DNA from: Polynucleobacter sp. Adler-ghost
GTDB taxonomy: Bacteria; Pseudomonadota; Gammaproteobacteria; Burkholderiales; Burkholderiaceae
Assembly: GCF_018688495.1 (NCBI RefSeq)
Contig: NZ_CP061320.1
Location: forward strand, 1,150,586 to 1,214,585
DNA length: 64,000 bases
Reading direction: 5' to 3'
Shown in pieces: positions 19,956 to 30,878 of the stretch (the stretch's first letter is position 1; every line of letters begins with the position of its first letter). A program made the position numbers and the translations under genes. Below the pieces are notes generated by a model. The model was not told the DNA's origin, did not search any database, and saw only the letters and a program-made list of their open reading frames with translations.

Positions 19956-21320
19956 TTACTTCTTTTTACCTTTTTTAGCCTTGTCCGCATCAACATAAGG
20001 GTTTTTAGCGGTATTCATCTGAATACGCAAAGGGGTGCCCCGCAACTTGAAGACCTCTCTAAAGCGACCTTCTAGGTAGCGCTTATAGCTATCGGTTACA
20101 CCACTCAAGGAGGTTCCGTGAATCACCACAATGGGGGGATTCATACCGCCCTGGTGGGCATAGCGTAATTTTGGACGACCCATACCGACACGCTTAGGCT
20201 GTTGGTGCTCAATAGCCTCCTGCAAAATGCGAGTCAGTTTCGGGGTTGGCAATTTCGCCATCGCTGCGGCATAAGCTAGATCAACATCTTTAAATAGCTC
20301 TTTGAGGCCGGTACCCTTTTTAGCAGAGATCGGGTGTACGTTTGCAAAATCGAGGAAACGTAATTTTTGAGCAATCTCTAAACGCGCGCGTTCTTTGACG
20401 TAAGTGTCCAGACCATCCCACTTATTCACGGCCACGACTAATGCACGTCCTGCCTCGACAATAAATCCAGCGATATGGGCGTCTTGCTCAGAAATATCCT
20501 GTTGAGCATCGAGCATCAGAATAACCACGTTGCAATCTGCAATCGCTTGTAATGTTTTAACAACTGAAAATTTCTCAATCGCTTCAAATACTTTTCCACG
20601 ACGACGCAAACCTGCAGTATCTACGAGGATATAAGGCTTACCATTGCGTTCAAACGGCACTTCAATGGCATCACGGGTAGTGCCTGGCATATCAAATGCG
20701 ATCACACGCTCTTCACCGATCAATTTATTGATCAGGGTGGATTTACCAACGTTAGGACGGCCCACCACCGCAATCTTCATGGGACGATTGGGATCGTTTT
20801 CTTGCTCTTCTGGTTCTGGCTCTGGAATACCTAGAGAATCTAAAGCGTCATCAATCAAACCACGAACACCATCACCGTGCGCTGATGAGATCGGGAATGG
20901 CTCGCCTAAACCCAGTTCATGAAAGTCTGCGGTGACCACGCCAGACTGCATACCTTCAGTTTTGTTCACCGCCAAGATGATCGGCCTACCAGTCTTGCGC
21001 AAGAAATCGGCAATCACGCGATCTTGTGAAGCCATACCTAAACGGCCATCCACCAAGAAAATCACAATGTCGGATTCAGCAACAGCTTGTTTGGTTTGCT
21101 TTGCCATCTCGGCAACAATACCGGTCTTGGCTACAGGCTCAAAACCACCGGTGTCTACGCAAATAAATGCGCGTTCGCCAATGCGGCCTTTGCCGTAGTG
21201 ACGGTCGCGGGTCAGACCTGAGAAGTCAGCAACCAAAGCATCGCGTGAACGCGTTAAGCGATTAAAGAGAGTCGATTTACCAACGTTAGGACGACCGACA
21301 ATAGTAATTACTGGATTCAT
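19956..21320 (-). CDS. der: ribosome-assembly GTPase Der (EngA)
   Basis: Der has tandem G domains and is needed for 50S subunit maturation. Both P-loops are visible, [14 protein letters not shown] near residue 8 and [14 protein letters not shown] near 187. Both have DTGGF / DTAGLR switch II motifs and NKTE / NKWD G4 motifs. The C-terminal KH-like domain and a Lys-rich tail complete the 454 residues. Its ATG overlaps the bamB stop (ATGA). Confidence 0.98.
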   Translation of the reverse strand: MNPVITIVGRPNVGKSTLFNRLTRSRDALVADFSGLTRDRHYGKGRIGERAFICVDTGGFEPVAKTGIVAEMAKQTKQAVAESDIVIFLVDGRLGMASQDRVIADFLRKTGRPIILAVNKTEGMQSGVVTADFHELGLGEPFPISSAHGDGVRGLIDDALDSLGIPEPEPEEQENDPNRPMKIAVVGRPNVGKSTLINKLIGEERVIAFDMPGTTRDAIEVPFERNGKPYILVDTAGLRRRGKVFEAIEKFSVVKTLQAIADCNVVILMLDAQQDISEQDAHIAGFIVEAGRALVVAVNKWDGLDTYVKERARLEIAQKLRFLDFANVHPISAKKGTGLKELFKDVDLAYAAAMAKLPTPKLTRILQEAIEHQQPKRVGMGRPKLRYAHQGGMNPPIVVIHGTSLSGVTDSYKRYLEGRFREVFKLRGTPLRIQMNTAKNPYVDADKAKKGKKK

Positions 21321-22474
21321 TTTGGACTGTACGCCGCTAGTTTTCCACCTTGAGACTGAACCAAGATGAGGCCATTCACCGCAATCGGTGCGGCTGTGAT
21401 GGGACTACTGTCATGACGAATGCGTGCCAGCATTTCACCGTTTGCTTGTGAGAGTGCATGCACATAACCTTGTGCATCGCCAAGGAGTAAAACCTTGCCA
21501 ACCGCCATTGGCTCGCCGACATCTCTAAATGTCAGTTGCGTATTTTCCCAAAATTGTGAACCGTCCTTTACGGCAAAGGCGGTAACATGCGATTTCTCAT
21601 TTGAGGAGAAAACCAAATCCGGACTTTGCGCTGTGCCAGTATAGCTTGAGTAATCTTTGAACCACAGTAAATTACCGGTACGCGCTTGGCCACAACCTAT
21701 ACGGCCCTGATAAGAGACTGCGCAAATGATTTCGCCTTCCATGCTCGGCTTAGCTGTCACATCATTGAGACGCTCAATTTCAGAAAATCCCTTTGGAAAT
21801 GAAACCGGGGTTTCCCAAACTAGACCGCCATTCGCAATCGCAATCATGCCAAAGCGACCACCAGAAAACCCAGTCACAATCACTTCATTACCAATGGCGA
21901 GCATTCCGTAACCAACGCGCAATGACAGAGCGGATTGTTGGCGCTGATAAGTCCACTTGCGCACACCGGTCTGAGCATCAAAACCAATAAAGCGATTATC
22001 TAAAGCTCGAATAATGACTATGCCGCCAGCAACCACCGGCTCTGATAGAACCTCGCTACCAACGCTCACATTCCAAATAGCCTTGCCAGTATCGTCGTAG
22101 GCATAGACCGTTCCTTTGGTAGTGACTACTGCCGTAGTACGACCATCCGACCCAGGCCCAATCGATAGGCGATCTGGTACAGATACTTCCCATACTTTTT
22201 GACCAGTGCGTAAATCAATCTTGGCGAGATTGCCGCGATGAGAGGCAGCATAAACGGCATCACCCGCCACTGCAGGATGAAAATTAAATGGCTCAGATGA
22301 ACCTACGCTGGCTGTCCATACAGGAGCAAAGTCAAATTGATTGCTAACGGGAACTAGCTCCGCAGGCTTGCGAACACGCGAGCCGCCTGAACAAGCTACT
22401 AGGGCTGCTACCACAGAGCCTAGTACTAAAGCTGTACTTGCTAGTTTTGCTACGCGTTTGCAATCCATCATCAC
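21317..22474 (-). CDS. bamB: outer-membrane assembly lipoprotein BamB
   Basis: This is a 385-residue outer-membrane lipoprotein of the BAM complex. The N-terminus is a lipoprotein signal (hydrophobic stretch, then [11 protein letters not shown] with the lipobox cysteine near residue 28). The rest is a PQQ-like eight-bladed beta-propeller with repeated AxDxxTGxxxW-type motifs ([32 protein letters not shown]). It sits between yfgM and der with 4-bp overlaps on both sides. Confidence 0.96.
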   Translation of the reverse strand: MMMDCKRVAKLASTALVLGSVVAALVACSGGSRVRKPAELVPVSNQFDFAPVWTASVGSSEPFNFHPAVAGDAVYAASHRGNLAKIDLRTGQKVWEVSVPDRLSIGPGSDGRTTAVVTTKGTVYAYDDTGKAIWNVSVGSEVLSEPVVAGGIVIIRALDNRFIGFDAQTGVRKWTYQRQQSALSLRVGYGMLAIGNEVIVTGFSGGRFGMIAIANGGLVWETPVSFPKGFSEIERLNDVTAKPSMEGEIICAVSYQGRIGCGQARTGNLLWFKDYSSYTGTAQSPDLVFSSNEKSHVTAFAVKDGSQFWENTQLTFRDVGEPMAVGKVLLLGDAQGYVHALSQANGEMLARIRHDSSPITAAPIAVNGLILVQSQGGKLAAYSPK

Positions 22475-23130
22475 TGAGCTACTCCTCCGACGGCATCCAA
22501 TTTAACCTTTAAGAGACGACGCGCCTCTTCAGGGAATTCTTTTGCATCATTTAACTGCTTCCAAGCAGCCTCATAACTCTTGCGTGCATCCGCCGTATTC
22601 TTTTGTGCCAAATACCAATCGCCGCGGCGCTCTGACCATAAAGGCTCAAAGCCTGAAACCGGTTTTTCTTTCAATATTGCATCCGCTTCTGCAAAATCTT
22701 TTTCAGTACCAAGCTCAATTAATTGTGCAGTTAGGCGTAATTTAGCTAAGGCTAAATATCCTTGATCAGAGGCATTCTTCGTAGCCCAGCGCAAATAATC
22801 CATCGCTTTTGCTAAGTCACCCGCATCAGAGGCAATCTTGGCAGCCACTAAACTAGACATTGCCGCATAGGGAGTACTAGAGAACTGTTTTTGTAAATCA
22901 TCAGCGGCACGTAAAGTTTGATCTTTATCACCCTTGTTAATCGCAGTAACCATAGTCTCGTATAACTGGGATGCCGCTGCAGCTTGGCTAGTCCGCCACC
23001 ATTGATATCCGTTATAGCCTGCATAGGCAAATAAGGCAGCTGTCACCACACCAGTGATCAGGTTGCGATACTTTTGCCAAAACGCTTTAAGTTGATCTAA
23101 TTGTTCTTGTTCTTCTAGGTCTAAAGGCAT
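22471..23130 (-). CDS. yfgM: YfgM family periplasmic TPR protein
   Basis: This 219-residue protein has a short cytosolic N-terminus rich in Glu/Gln, a membrane anchor around residues 24-42 (NLITGVVTAALFAYAGYNGY), and a periplasmic helical TPR-like domain. In E. coli YfgM associates with SecYEG and the chaperone PpiD. Gene order hisS-yfgM-bamB-der is the same as in E. coli. Stop and start overlap bamB by 4 bp. Confidence 0.92.
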   Translation of the reverse strand: MPLDLEEQEQLDQLKAFWQKYRNLITGVVTAALFAYAGYNGYQWWRTSQAAAASQLYETMVTAINKGDKDQTLRAADDLQKQFSSTPYAAMSSLVAAKIASDAGDLAKAMDYLRWATKNASDQGYLALAKLRLTAQLIELGTEKDFAEADAILKEKPVSGFEPLWSERRGDWYLAQKNTADARKSYEAAWKQLNDAKEFPEEARRLLKVKLDAVGGVAQ

Positions 23131-23177
23131 GTCAATCCAAGCAAATAAATACAGTATTAATCATCAATGGCTTCATT

Positions 23178-24506
23178 CTATTCGGTGGCGCCTACTATGG
23201 CGTCAATTACCGCCTCTACAACGCTGTCGAGGGCAACTGCCTTCTGTTCACCAGTACTACGCAAATCTTTGAGTTGAGCCTCATTCTTAGCCAACTCATC
23301 TGGGCCAATGATGACAGCATAGGCTGCCCCACTCGCATCCGCCTTCTTCATTTGCGACTTAAAGCTAGCAGCCTGACCATCGGGAGGGCAAAACAGGATG
23401 ACATCGATGCCCGCATTTCGGAGGCGCTCAGCAATGATCATGGCGGAAGTTAAAGTCTCACCCCCTTGATGAATAACAAAAGCATCGCATTGAGCCTGTG
23501 CTTCTGGCAAAGACCCAGAAACCTTCATGAGCTCTAAGACGCGCTCCATTCCCATTGCCCAACCGCAGGCTGGAGCAGCTTTGCCACCCATACGTTCAAT
23601 CAAGGGATCATAGCGACCGCCGCCAGCAATCGTGCCTTGAGCCCCTAGTTCTTCGGTAATCCACTCGAAAACAGTCAGGTTGTAATAATCCAAACCACGT
23701 ACCAAGCGGGGATTGATTTTGCAAGGAATGTTGTTGGCCTTGAGTAATGCTTGCACCGCCTCAAAATGCTTGAGCGATTCTTCACCTAAGAAATCCAATA
23801 ACTTGGGTGCGCCTTCAATCAACTCTTGCATTGCTGGATTCTTAGAGTCCAAGATGCGCAATGGGTTCGTTAATAAACGGCGCTGAGAATCTTCATCGAG
23901 CTGATCTTTGTTTTTCTCAAAGTACGTTACCAAGGCGGCGCGATGCTCGGCACGCTCAGGTGCTTGACCTAAAGAATTAATCTCCAGACGCACACCCTTC
24001 AAACCAAGCTCGTCCCACAAACGTTGACCCATCAAAATGATTTCCGCATCGATATCTGGACCAGCAAAGCCTAAGGCTTCAATACCAAATTGATGAAACT
24101 GACGATAGCGACCACGCTGAGGGCGCTCATGACGGAACATCGGTCCGGTATACCAAAGACGCTTTGGTCCTTCATACAAAAGATTGTTTTCAATCACGGA
24201 GCGAACTAAAGCAGCAGTCCCTTCTGGACGCAATGTGAGCTGTTCACCATTCAGTCGGTCTTCAAACGAATACATCTCTTTTTCAACAATGTCGGTTACC
24301 TCACCAATACCGCGCTGAAATACTGCAGTAGCCTCAACAATCGGGGTGCGGAGGAATTCATATCCATAGGCACGGGTGAGGTCACGCAGAACATGTTCTA
24401 AATGTGTCCACTGCGCAGCATCGGCTGGCAAGAGATCATTCATGCCGCGTACGCCATTGATTTTTTGAATCTTTTGCGCTTTAGTTGGGTTTGCCTGGTC
24501 AGTCAT
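23178..24506 (-). CDS. hisS: histidyl-tRNA synthetase
   Basis: This class II synthetase charges tRNA-His. The 442 residues include motif 1 ([17 protein letters not shown]), motif 2 ([12 protein letters not shown] and [18 protein letters not shown]), the histidine-A signature [15 protein letters not shown], and motif 3 ([15 protein letters not shown]). A C-terminal anticodon-binding domain follows. It differs clearly from the nearby hisZ paralogue, which lacks several catalytic residues. Confidence 0.98.
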   Translation of the reverse strand: MTDQANPTKAQKIQKINGVRGMNDLLPADAAQWTHLEHVLRDLTRAYGYEFLRTPIVEATAVFQRGIGEVTDIVEKEMYSFEDRLNGEQLTLRPEGTAALVRSVIENNLLYEGPKRLWYTGPMFRHERPQRGRYRQFHQFGIEALGFAGPDIDAEIILMGQRLWDELGLKGVRLEINSLGQAPERAEHRAALVTYFEKNKDQLDEDSQRRLLTNPLRILDSKNPAMQELIEGAPKLLDFLGEESLKHFEAVQALLKANNIPCKINPRLVRGLDYYNLTVFEWITEELGAQGTIAGGGRYDPLIERMGGKAAPACGWAMGMERVLELMKVSGSLPEAQAQCDAFVIHQGGETLTSAMIIAERLRNAGIDVILFCPPDGQAASFKSQMKKADASGAAYAVIIGPDELAKNEAQLKDLRSTGEQKAVALDSVVEAVIDAIVGATE

Positions 24507-24535
24507 GAGGTGCTTTGGTGGATTTCTTTTTATTG

Positions 24536-25804
24536 TTATTTCGGCGCGTAATTTTGCTTCACGTACTCATCGACAATGACCTGAAACTCTTGAGCAATAT
24601 TATCGCCACGCAAGGTTTTGACTTTGACGCCATCTACGAATACAGGTGCAGCTGGAGTTTCGCCAGTGCCTGGCAATGAGATACCAATATTGGCATGCTT
24701 ACTCTCACCGGGGCCATTGACAATACAACCCATCACAGCGACATTCATTGCCTCAACACCCGGGTGGGTTTTTTTCCACACCGGCATTTGCTGACGTAGG
24801 TAGGATTGAATATTGGCGGCCAATTCTTGAAAGGTGGTGCTCGTTGTTCTGCCACAACCCGGACAGGCAATCACCATAGGTGTGAAATTACGCAATCCCA
24901 TGGTTTGTAAAATCTCTTGAGCCACAATGATTTCATTCTCTCGTGGCGCACCTGGGTCAGGCGTTAAAGAAACTCGAATAGTGTCGCCAATACCCTCTTG
25001 CAACAAGATACCCAATGCCGCAGTGGAGGAAACAATACCCTTGCTTCCCATGCCTGCTTCGGTCAATCCCAAATGCAATGGGTAATCTGAGCGATTAGAG
25101 AGATCGCGATACACCGCAACCAGATCTTGTACGTTACTGACTTTACAAGACAAAATAATTTGGTTTGGATTCATACCAAACTCCACCGCTTTTTCAGCAG
25201 ACTGCAAGGCTGACTGAATCAAAGCTTCAATCATGACCTCTTGCGCAGTCTTGGGAACTGGCAGTGCTGCATTAGCATCCATGATGCTGGCTAACAAGTC
25301 TTGATCCAAGCTACCCCAGTTCACACCAATGCGAATCGGCTTGTCGTATGTACAGGCCGCTTCAATCATTTGCGCAAATTGCGGATCACGTTTAGCGCCC
25401 TTACCTACGTTACCGGGATTAATTCGATACTTCGATAAAGCCTTGGCACACTCAGGATAGTCTTTTAATAGGGTGTGTCCGTTGTAGTGGAAGTCACCGA
25501 TCAATGGCACTAAGACATCCATCTTGTCTAACTGCTCACGAATATAGGGCACTGCTGCAGCTGCAGCTGGAGTATCCACAGTGATACGAACCATCTCTGA
25601 GCCAGCACGAGCCAACTCTTTAATCTGGATAGCGGTACCGACTGCATCAGCAGTATCGGTATTGGTCATCGATTGCACGCGCACTGGTGCGTTACCACCA
25701 ATCGTAATGATGTTGGTTTTCCAGGCAACTGTTGCCTGACGTGTTTCTCGTTTTGGCAATGGGCCTAATGGCAGCTTTGCAGGATTGCTAGATGTATCGC
25801 TCAT
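24536..25804 (-). CDS. ispG: 4-hydroxy-3-methylbut-2-enyl-diphosphate synthase
   Basis: IspG is the Fe-S enzyme of the penultimate MEP isoprenoid step, turning MEcPP into HMBPP. The 422 residues show the N-terminal TIM barrel ([36 protein letters not shown]). The C-terminal cluster domain has [16 protein letters not shown] and CIVNGPGE, which supply the three Cys ligands and a Glu. The insert between the two parts matches the bacterial form. It lies between rlmN and hisS, as in other proteobacteria. Confidence 0.98.
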   Translation of the reverse strand: MSDTSSNPAKLPLGPLPKRETRQATVAWKTNIITIGGNAPVRVQSMTNTDTADAVGTAIQIKELARAGSEMVRITVDTPAAAAAVPYIREQLDKMDVLVPLIGDFHYNGHTLLKDYPECAKALSKYRINPGNVGKGAKRDPQFAQMIEAACTYDKPIRIGVNWGSLDQDLLASIMDANAALPVPKTAQEVMIEALIQSALQSAEKAVEFGMNPNQIILSCKVSNVQDLVAVYRDLSNRSDYPLHLGLTEAGMGSKGIVSSTAALGILLQEGIGDTIRVSLTPDPGAPRENEIIVAQEILQTMGLRNFTPMVIACPGCGRTTSTTFQELAANIQSYLRQQMPVWKKTHPGVEAMNVAVMGCIVNGPGESKHANIGISLPGTGETPAAPVFVDGVKVKTLRGDNIAQEFQVIVDEYVKQNYAPK

Positions 25805-25822
25805 AGGACTCTTTTTATGAAA

Positions 25823-27064
25823 TTAGTCGTCTAATCTTTTAAGCCACTGCACTGGGTGCTCAGCTAGGTACTCTTGCTCTTCTTCATCATCATCAAGACT
25901 ATCAGTATCGTCATCTTGACCCAAATTCATCTGCTTGTCATGTACGGCACGCTCACGCACTTTGGTGCGATCAACCACATCACCCGCTAATTGACCACAG
26001 GCTGCAGCAATATCATCGCCTCGGGTTTTACGAACAGTAGCGACCATGCCAGCGTCCAATAAAATGCTGGCGAAGGCATGAACGCGCTGCGCTGTTGAGC
26101 GTGTTAATCCTGACTCTGGAAACGGATTAAATGGAATCAGATTGATTTTGCATTTGATGTTTGCCAGTAAACGCACTAACTCCTTAGCCTGAATATCAGA
26201 GTCATTAACGCCATCGAGCATGCAATATTCAAAGGTTAAGAAATCTCTTGGGGCAAAAGGTAAATACCGTTCGCACGCAGCAAGCAATTCTCTTAATGGA
26301 TACTTTTGATTGAGTGGAACGAGTTGATCGCGTAGCTTATCGTTCGGTGCATGCAATGACACCGCCAATGCGACTGGGCAATCTTGTGCCAAGCGATCAA
26401 TCATTGGTACTACGCCAGAGGTTGAGAGCGTCACACGACGACGCGATAAACCATAGGCTCTGTCATCGAGCATCAAACGTAAAGCCGTTACCACGTTATC
26501 ATAGTTGAGCAAAGGCTCACCCATACCCATCAGCACCACGTTCGAAATTACACGACCCGTGTGCTCCCAACCTGGAGTTGGATATTTCTCAATACGGCGA
26601 ACGGCATTTGGATCTGTGCGGAGTAAATGTTCTGCAAACCAGAGTTGACCAATGATTTCACCAGCGGTGAGATTGCGTGAGAAGCCTTGATGCCCCGTTG
26701 AGCAAAAACGGCAATTGACTGCACAACCAGCCTGAGATGAAATGCACAAGGTGCCACGATCATCTTCAGGAATAAATACAGACTCGACAGCATTTCCAGC
26801 GCCAACATCGAGCAACCACTTCCGGGTACCATCGGCTGCATGCTCATCTTTCATGATTGGCAGTGAAAGAACTTCTGCCTTATCGAGCAGCGTTGCTCTA
26901 AAGCTTTTTGCTAGATCACTCATGTCATTAATGTCAGAAACACCACGTTGGTGTATCCACTGCATGAGCTGCTTTGCCCTAAAGGGCTTTTCATTTAACC
27001 CCGCGACATACGCTGCCATTTGGTCAGCGTCAAAATCTAAGAGATTTACGCGCGGGGAGGTCAA
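25823..27064 (-). CDS. rlmN: dual-specificity rRNA/tRNA adenine-C2 methyltransferase RlmN
   Basis: This radical-SAM enzyme methylates A2503 of 23S rRNA and A37 of some tRNAs. The CxxxCxxC cluster motif reads CAVNCRFC, and [24 protein letters not shown] and SLHAPND follow. The conserved C-terminal Cys is in [11 protein letters not shown] 40-residue acidic tail ([14 protein letters not shown]) is unusual. The start is TTG 27064, because the family begins only a few residues before LLDFD and no nearer ATG exists except Met16. The ribosome site is weak. Confidence 0.96.
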   Translation of the reverse strand: MTSPRVNLLDFDADQMAAYVAGLNEKPFRAKQLMQWIHQRGVSDINDMSDLAKSFRATLLDKAEVLSLPIMKDEHAADGTRKWLLDVGAGNAVESVFIPEDDRGTLCISSQAGCAVNCRFCSTGHQGFSRNLTAGEIIGQLWFAEHLLRTDPNAVRRIEKYPTPGWEHTGRVISNVVLMGMGEPLLNYDNVVTALRLMLDDRAYGLSRRRVTLSTSGVVPMIDRLAQDCPVALAVSLHAPNDKLRDQLVPLNQKYPLRELLAACERYLPFAPRDFLTFEYCMLDGVNDSDIQAKELVRLLANIKCKINLIPFNPFPESGLTRSTAQRVHAFASILLDAGMVATVRKTRGDDIAAACGQLAGDVVDRTKVRERAVHDKQMNLGQDDDTDSLDDDEEEQEYLAEHPVQWLKRLDD

Positions 27065-27110
27065 TGCGACTACTTATGTATTAAATAGCTTATTCGTTAG
27101 CAATCGTGAA

Positions 27111-27536
27111 TTAACGATTGAAAACATTCATGCCAGCGAAGAAGAATGCAACTTCGACAGCTGCAGTTTCAGGAGCATCAGAGCCATGAACCGCGTTTGC
27201 ATCGATGCTATCAGCGAAATCAGCACGAATCGTACCTTTATCTGCCTTCTTAGGATCGGTAGCACCCATCAAGTCACGGTTCTTAGCAATTGCGCCTTCG
27301 CCTTCCAATACCTGAATCATGACAGGACCAGAAATCATGAAGCTCACTAAATCCTTGAAGAAAGGACGTGCTGAGTGAACGGCGTAAAACTGCTCGGCTT
27401 CAGCTTGTGACAAATGCGCCATTCTGGACGCAACAATCTTCAAACCAGCAGACTCGAAACGGTCATAGATCTTGCCAATGACGTTTTTTGCTACAGCGTC
27501 AGGTTTGATGATAGAAAGGGTGCGTTCAATAGCCAT
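27111..27536 (-). CDS. ndk: nucleoside diphosphate kinase
   Basis: This enzyme transfers the gamma-phosphate between NTPs and NDPs. From ATG 27536 it has 141 residues, the standard length ([15 protein letters not shown]). The catalytic His is in [10 protein letters not shown]. The start is fixed by GGAG six bases upstream, and the longer frame to 27572 is unlikely. It precedes rlmN on the same strand (46 bp), the usual Burkholderiales order. Confidence 0.98.
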   Translation of the reverse strand: MAIERTLSIIKPDAVAKNVIGKIYDRFESAGLKIVASRMAHLSQAEAEQFYAVHSARPFFKDLVSFMISGPVMIQVLEGEGAIAKNRDLMGATDPKKADKGTIRADFADSIDANAVHGSDAPETAAVEVAFFFAGMNVFNR

Positions 27537-27748
27537 GTAAAACTCCAATAGTGATTTCAAAGATTTTGCCAAATTGGCGCTGAATTAGGTCCAGAGAGAA
27601 CTTCTCCCCTACTTCCTACAACGCGCCAGGATTTCGGCGACCCCCAAATTATACATCGGCTGACCGTATTTACCCTGATCTGAGCGGGTCTAAGCCATTG
27701 AATTTACAGGGCATAACCCTTCAATTTGTAGTCCTTTTCAGGGGGGGC

Positions 27749-27775
27749 TTGAAATTACCCTATTTTGTCTATACT
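27749..27775 (+). promoter_or_regulatory. possible sigma-70 promoter of the BI-1 family gene
   Basis: TTGAAA at 27749 and TATACT at 27770 lie 15 bp apart, slightly short of ideal. They sit about 55 bp upstream of the BI-1 start. The remaining 27537-27748 stretch shows nothing I can name. Confidence 0.4.
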
Positions 27776-27829
27776 TACTGTCAACAGTCCCTTGTGGGCT
27801 TATGTATTCACAATGAAAAAGGAGTCAAT

Positions 27830-28531
27830 ATGAGCGATCTAAACTCTTACGGCTTTGGGCAAACTGGCTCGATTAGCACCCCTCAAGTACGCAACCGCGT
27901 ACTGCGCAACACTTACGCCCTTTTGGCGCTCTCGATGGTTCCGACTGTCATTGGCGCATGGCTTGGCGTTGCTTTTGGGCTGAACTTCATGGCGGGCAGT
28001 CCTTTTCTAGGCTTCATCGTCTTCATGGCAATCGCTTTTGGTTTCTTCTGGGCGATTGAGAAAAACAAAGACACTGGAGCAGGCGTTCTGCTGCTGCTGG
28101 GTTTCACCTTCTTTATGGGCATCATGATGTCCGGCTTAGTGGGCTACACCCTCAATAGCTACAGCAATGGCGCAACCTTAATCATGCTGGCCTTTGGTGG
28201 TACTGCTGCAATTTTTGCAGTCATGGCCTCCATTGCTACCGTGAGCAAGAGCGACTTCTCAGGCATGGGTAAATGGTTGATGGTTGGCGTACTGCTCTTG
28301 ATCGTGGCTTCATTAGCCAACATCTGGTTGCAATTGCCTGCTTTGATGCTCACTGTGATGGTTCTCGCAATTGCGATCTTCTCAGCTTTCATCTTGGTTG
28401 ACGTACAGCGCATCATCAACGGTGGTGAGACCAACTACGTGATGGCAACTTTAGCTATCTACCTAGATGTGTATAACGTCTTCACAAACTTGCTCGCACT
28501 CTTGGGTATTGTGGGCGGTAATAGAGATTAA
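27830..28531 (+). CDS. Bax inhibitor-1 / YccA family membrane protein
   Basis: From ATG 27830 there are 233 residues. AAGGAG sits just upstream, so the longer frame starting at 27698 is not used. Seven hydrophobic segments are visible after the N-terminal VRNRVLRNTYALLALSMVPT. The family signature near the end contains the acidic residues of the pH-sensitive pore (DVQRIINGGETNYVMATLAIYLDVYNVFTNLL). Bacterial relatives include YccA, which modulates FtsH, and YbhL. It has its own terminator, so it is probably monocistronic. Confidence 0.95.
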   Translation: MSDLNSYGFGQTGSISTPQVRNRVLRNTYALLALSMVPTVIGAWLGVAFGLNFMAGSPFLGFIVFMAIAFGFFWAIEKNKDTGAGVLLLLGFTFFMGIMMSGLVGYTLNSYSNGATLIMLAFGGTAAIFAVMASIATVSKSDFSGMGKWLMVGVLLLIVASLANIWLQLPALMLTVMVLAIAIFSAFILVDVQRIINGGETNYVMATLAIYLDVYNVFTNLLALLGIVGGNRD

Positions 28532-28551
28532 GCATTGGTATGCTTCAATAG

Positions 28552-28579
28552 AAAAGGCACCTGAGGGTGCCTTTTTCTT
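28552..28579. terminator. bidirectional Rho-independent terminator
   Basis: GGCACC at 28556-28561 and GGTGCC at 28566-28571 form the stem. It is flanked by AAAA on the left and TTTTTCTTT on the right, so it can end both the BI-1 gene and the convergent rlmD operon. Confidence 0.88.
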
Positions 28580-28605
28580 TATCTCGATCATCATCTGCTG
28601 AGTTG

Positions 28606-30033
28606 TCAGGGTCTTTCAAATACCGCCATGGATTCCACATGGGAGGTATGGGGGAACATATTGACGATACCCGCACTCTTGAGACTGTAACCTGCTTGAT
28701 GACACAAAATCTCGGCATCTCTAGCTAGTGTCTTAGGATTGCAAGAGACATAGACAATGCGTTGGGGCGGAAGATCACTACCCTGCTCATGCAATTGGGC
28801 TAAGGCTTGGCATATTTCCATAGCACCTTCGCGCGGCGGATCCATTAACCAGCGCTCAGCTTTGCCCCATGAGGCAATCGTTTCTGTTATCACTTCAAAC
28901 AAATTGCTTTGCATGAAACTGACTTTATCTGCCAGTTGATTGTGTTCGGCATTGGCTTTAGCTCTAGCTGTCAGAGTTTCTAAGCCTTCAATACCTAAGA
29001 CAGTATTTGCTCGCCTTGCAAGCGGTAAGGTGAAGTTACCAATGCCACAGAATAAGTCGAGTACACGATCACTTGCCTGAACATCTAAAAGACGAATCGC
29101 CCTACTGACCAATGCACGATTCATCATGTGATTGACTTGCGTGAAATCCGCCGGCTTGAAGGGCATCTCGATTTCAAATTCAGGTAAGCGATAACAAAGC
29201 TTACCTGTTAGCGGGTAGAACGGCGCAACAGTTTCTATGCCTTTGGGCTGCAACCAAATCCAGACCTGATGCTCATCTGCAAAATCTCTGAGCAACTGTT
29301 CATCTGCTGGTGTAAGTGGAAGGAGATTTCTAAACACCAAGGCAGTGACCGGCTTTGCTTTTTTAAGGTCGTCCGAATTGGGATCCTCGGGCTCACCAAC
29401 AGCGATTTCGATTTGCGGCATACGATCCACAATCGATAAGCCCATCACCAATTTACGCATCTCTGGCAATAAATCAGATACATGCTTAGGTAAAATTTCG
29501 CAAGCAGTCATATCAGCGACATAGCCACTCTTGCCTTCATGAAATCCAATCAGTACGGTACCTTTTTTAATCGAGCGATTGACGGCGCTTAAGCGTGCGC
29601 GATGACGATACTCCCAAGCAGGACCACCCATCGGACGAAGAATCTCTTCAGGAGCCACTTTTGCTATGTGCTTGAGATCATCTTCGAGTACCCGTTGCTT
29701 CATGGCTACCTGCGCTCGAATATCTAAGTGCTGCATAGTGCAGCCACCACATACGCCAAATGCTTTGCACTTAGGCTCCGCTCTAAATACGGCAGGCTTG
29801 AGGATATCGAGAACTTTGGCTTTACTAAAGCGAGCTTTGTCACGCGTAATGACGTAAGTGACTAGTTCAGTTGGCAAGGCACCTTGAATAAAGACAACCT
29901 TACCGCTTTGACCTTGATTAAGCTCTTCCTCGTTAGGTGTCAAGCGTGCAATCCCTTGTGCTTCTAAATCAAGGGAATCAACTCGGACTGGCTCAGTCAC
30001 AATAATGTGGACTGGCTTTTCTCCTCTACGCAT
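28606..30033 (-). CDS. rlmD: 23S rRNA (uracil-1939-C5)-methyltransferase
   Basis: This 475-residue RNA m5U methyltransferase has an N-terminal TRAM domain (about residues 10-75) and a 4Fe-4S motif beginning CKAFGVCGGCTMQH. A Rossmann SAM domain follows with VLDLFCGIGNFTLPLA. The catalytic Cys is in VYVSCNPKTLARD and the general base is in the final HVESMAVFER. The start overlaps the end of the exonuclease gene by 8 bp. Confidence 0.95.
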   Translation of the reverse strand: MRRGEKPVHIIVTEPVRVDSLDLEAQGIARLTPNEEELNQGQSGKVVFIQGALPTELVTYVITRDKARFSKAKVLDILKPAVFRAEPKCKAFGVCGGCTMQHLDIRAQVAMKQRVLEDDLKHIAKVAPEEILRPMGGPAWEYRHRARLSAVNRSIKKGTVLIGFHEGKSGYVADMTACEILPKHVSDLLPEMRKLVMGLSIVDRMPQIEIAVGEPEDPNSDDLKKAKPVTALVFRNLLPLTPADEQLLRDFADEHQVWIWLQPKGIETVAPFYPLTGKLCYRLPEFEIEMPFKPADFTQVNHMMNRALVSRAIRLLDVQASDRVLDLFCGIGNFTLPLARRANTVLGIEGLETLTARAKANAEHNQLADKVSFMQSNLFEVITETIASWGKAERWLMDPPREGAMEICQALAQLHEQGSDLPPQRIVYVSCNPKTLARDAEILCHQAGYSLKSAGIVNMFPHTSHVESMAVFERP

Positions 30034-30847
30034 CCGGAGTAAAGCCTAAGAGATATTCTTGCCACTGTTCACCATGTGGCTCTTTAGACTCTTTCTCTAA
30101 ATACGCTTTTACAAAAGCAATTTCTTCTTTGTATTCTTCTAATGAGAAACCACCACGCAGTAGCTGAAAGCGGCAATACATCAGATAGGTATTAACCACA
30201 TCAGTTTCACAATAGCGACGAATCTCATCAATTCTGCCTTCTTGATACGCAGGCCATACTTGACTGCCATCCATTCCCATCTTGCCTGGGAAACCGCAAA
30301 GTTTTGCTAGGCCATCGAGAGGTGCGTTGGCGCGACCATTAAATTTAGCTAAAAGATCCATTAAATCTAAATGGCGCATGTGGTAACGACTGATGTAGTT
30401 GTTCCACTTAAATTCTCGGCTATCGTTTTCTTGGCTCTCACCCATCTCCCAATACCGCGGCGCTTGCACATGGTTTGCTAATGCGCGGTAATGCAGTACC
30501 GGCAAGTCAAAACCACTGCCATTCCACGACACTAACTGGGGAGTGTATTTTTCAATGAGCTCAAAGAAGGTCTGAATCAATACTTTTTCATCATCTTGCG
30601 CACTGCCTAAGGTTCCCACCTTAATTTGAGGTGAGCCGTCTTTGCTGGTTCTGCGAATGACACAGGAGATAGCGCAGATACGCTGTAAATATAGTGGGAG
30701 AAATTCGATACCGGTTTTCTCGGCGCGCTCTGCCATCGCTTTTGTAGCAACTTCACTATCTGAAAGCGTATCCGGATAGTCATTGAGGCGACGTAGTCCT
30801 GCAACATCAGGAATAGTTTCAATATCGAAGACGAGAACGGTTGCCAT
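30026..30847 (-). CDS. predicted 3'-5' exonuclease (PolB exonuclease-like)
   Basis: This 273-residue protein begins VLVFDIETIPD, which is the ExoI motif of DEDD exonucleases (Asp, Glu). It carries SWNGSGFDLPVLHYRAL as ExoII, and YCETDVVNTYLMYCR with a final Asp as ExoIII. It belongs to the family described as related to the exonuclease domain of PolB. Its substrate is not established. It sits between the M23 lipoprotein gene and rlmD. Confidence 0.88.
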   Translation of the reverse strand: MATVLVFDIETIPDVAGLRRLNDYPDTLSDSEVATKAMAERAEKTGIEFLPLYLQRICAISCVIRRTSKDGSPQIKVGTLGSAQDDEKVLIQTFFELIEKYTPQLVSWNGSGFDLPVLHYRALANHVQAPRYWEMGESQENDSREFKWNNYISRYHMRHLDLMDLLAKFNGRANAPLDGLAKLCGFPGKMGMDGSQVWPAYQEGRIDEIRRYCETDVVNTYLMYCRFQLLRGGFSLEEYKEEIAFVKAYLEKESKEPHGEQWQEYLLGFTPDA

Positions 30848-30878
30848 ACTTAAATCGCTAGCAATAGATTGAAAGCAA

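Noticed and set aside
27698..27829. 44-codon N-terminal extension of the BI-1 protein
   Set aside because: AAGGAG and ATG 27830 give a family-like start, and a promoter-like sequence lies inside the extension.
28159..28434. Long reverse-strand frames inside the BI-1 gene
   Set aside because: They are antisense shadows of a membrane-protein gene, with no start signals and no family likeness.
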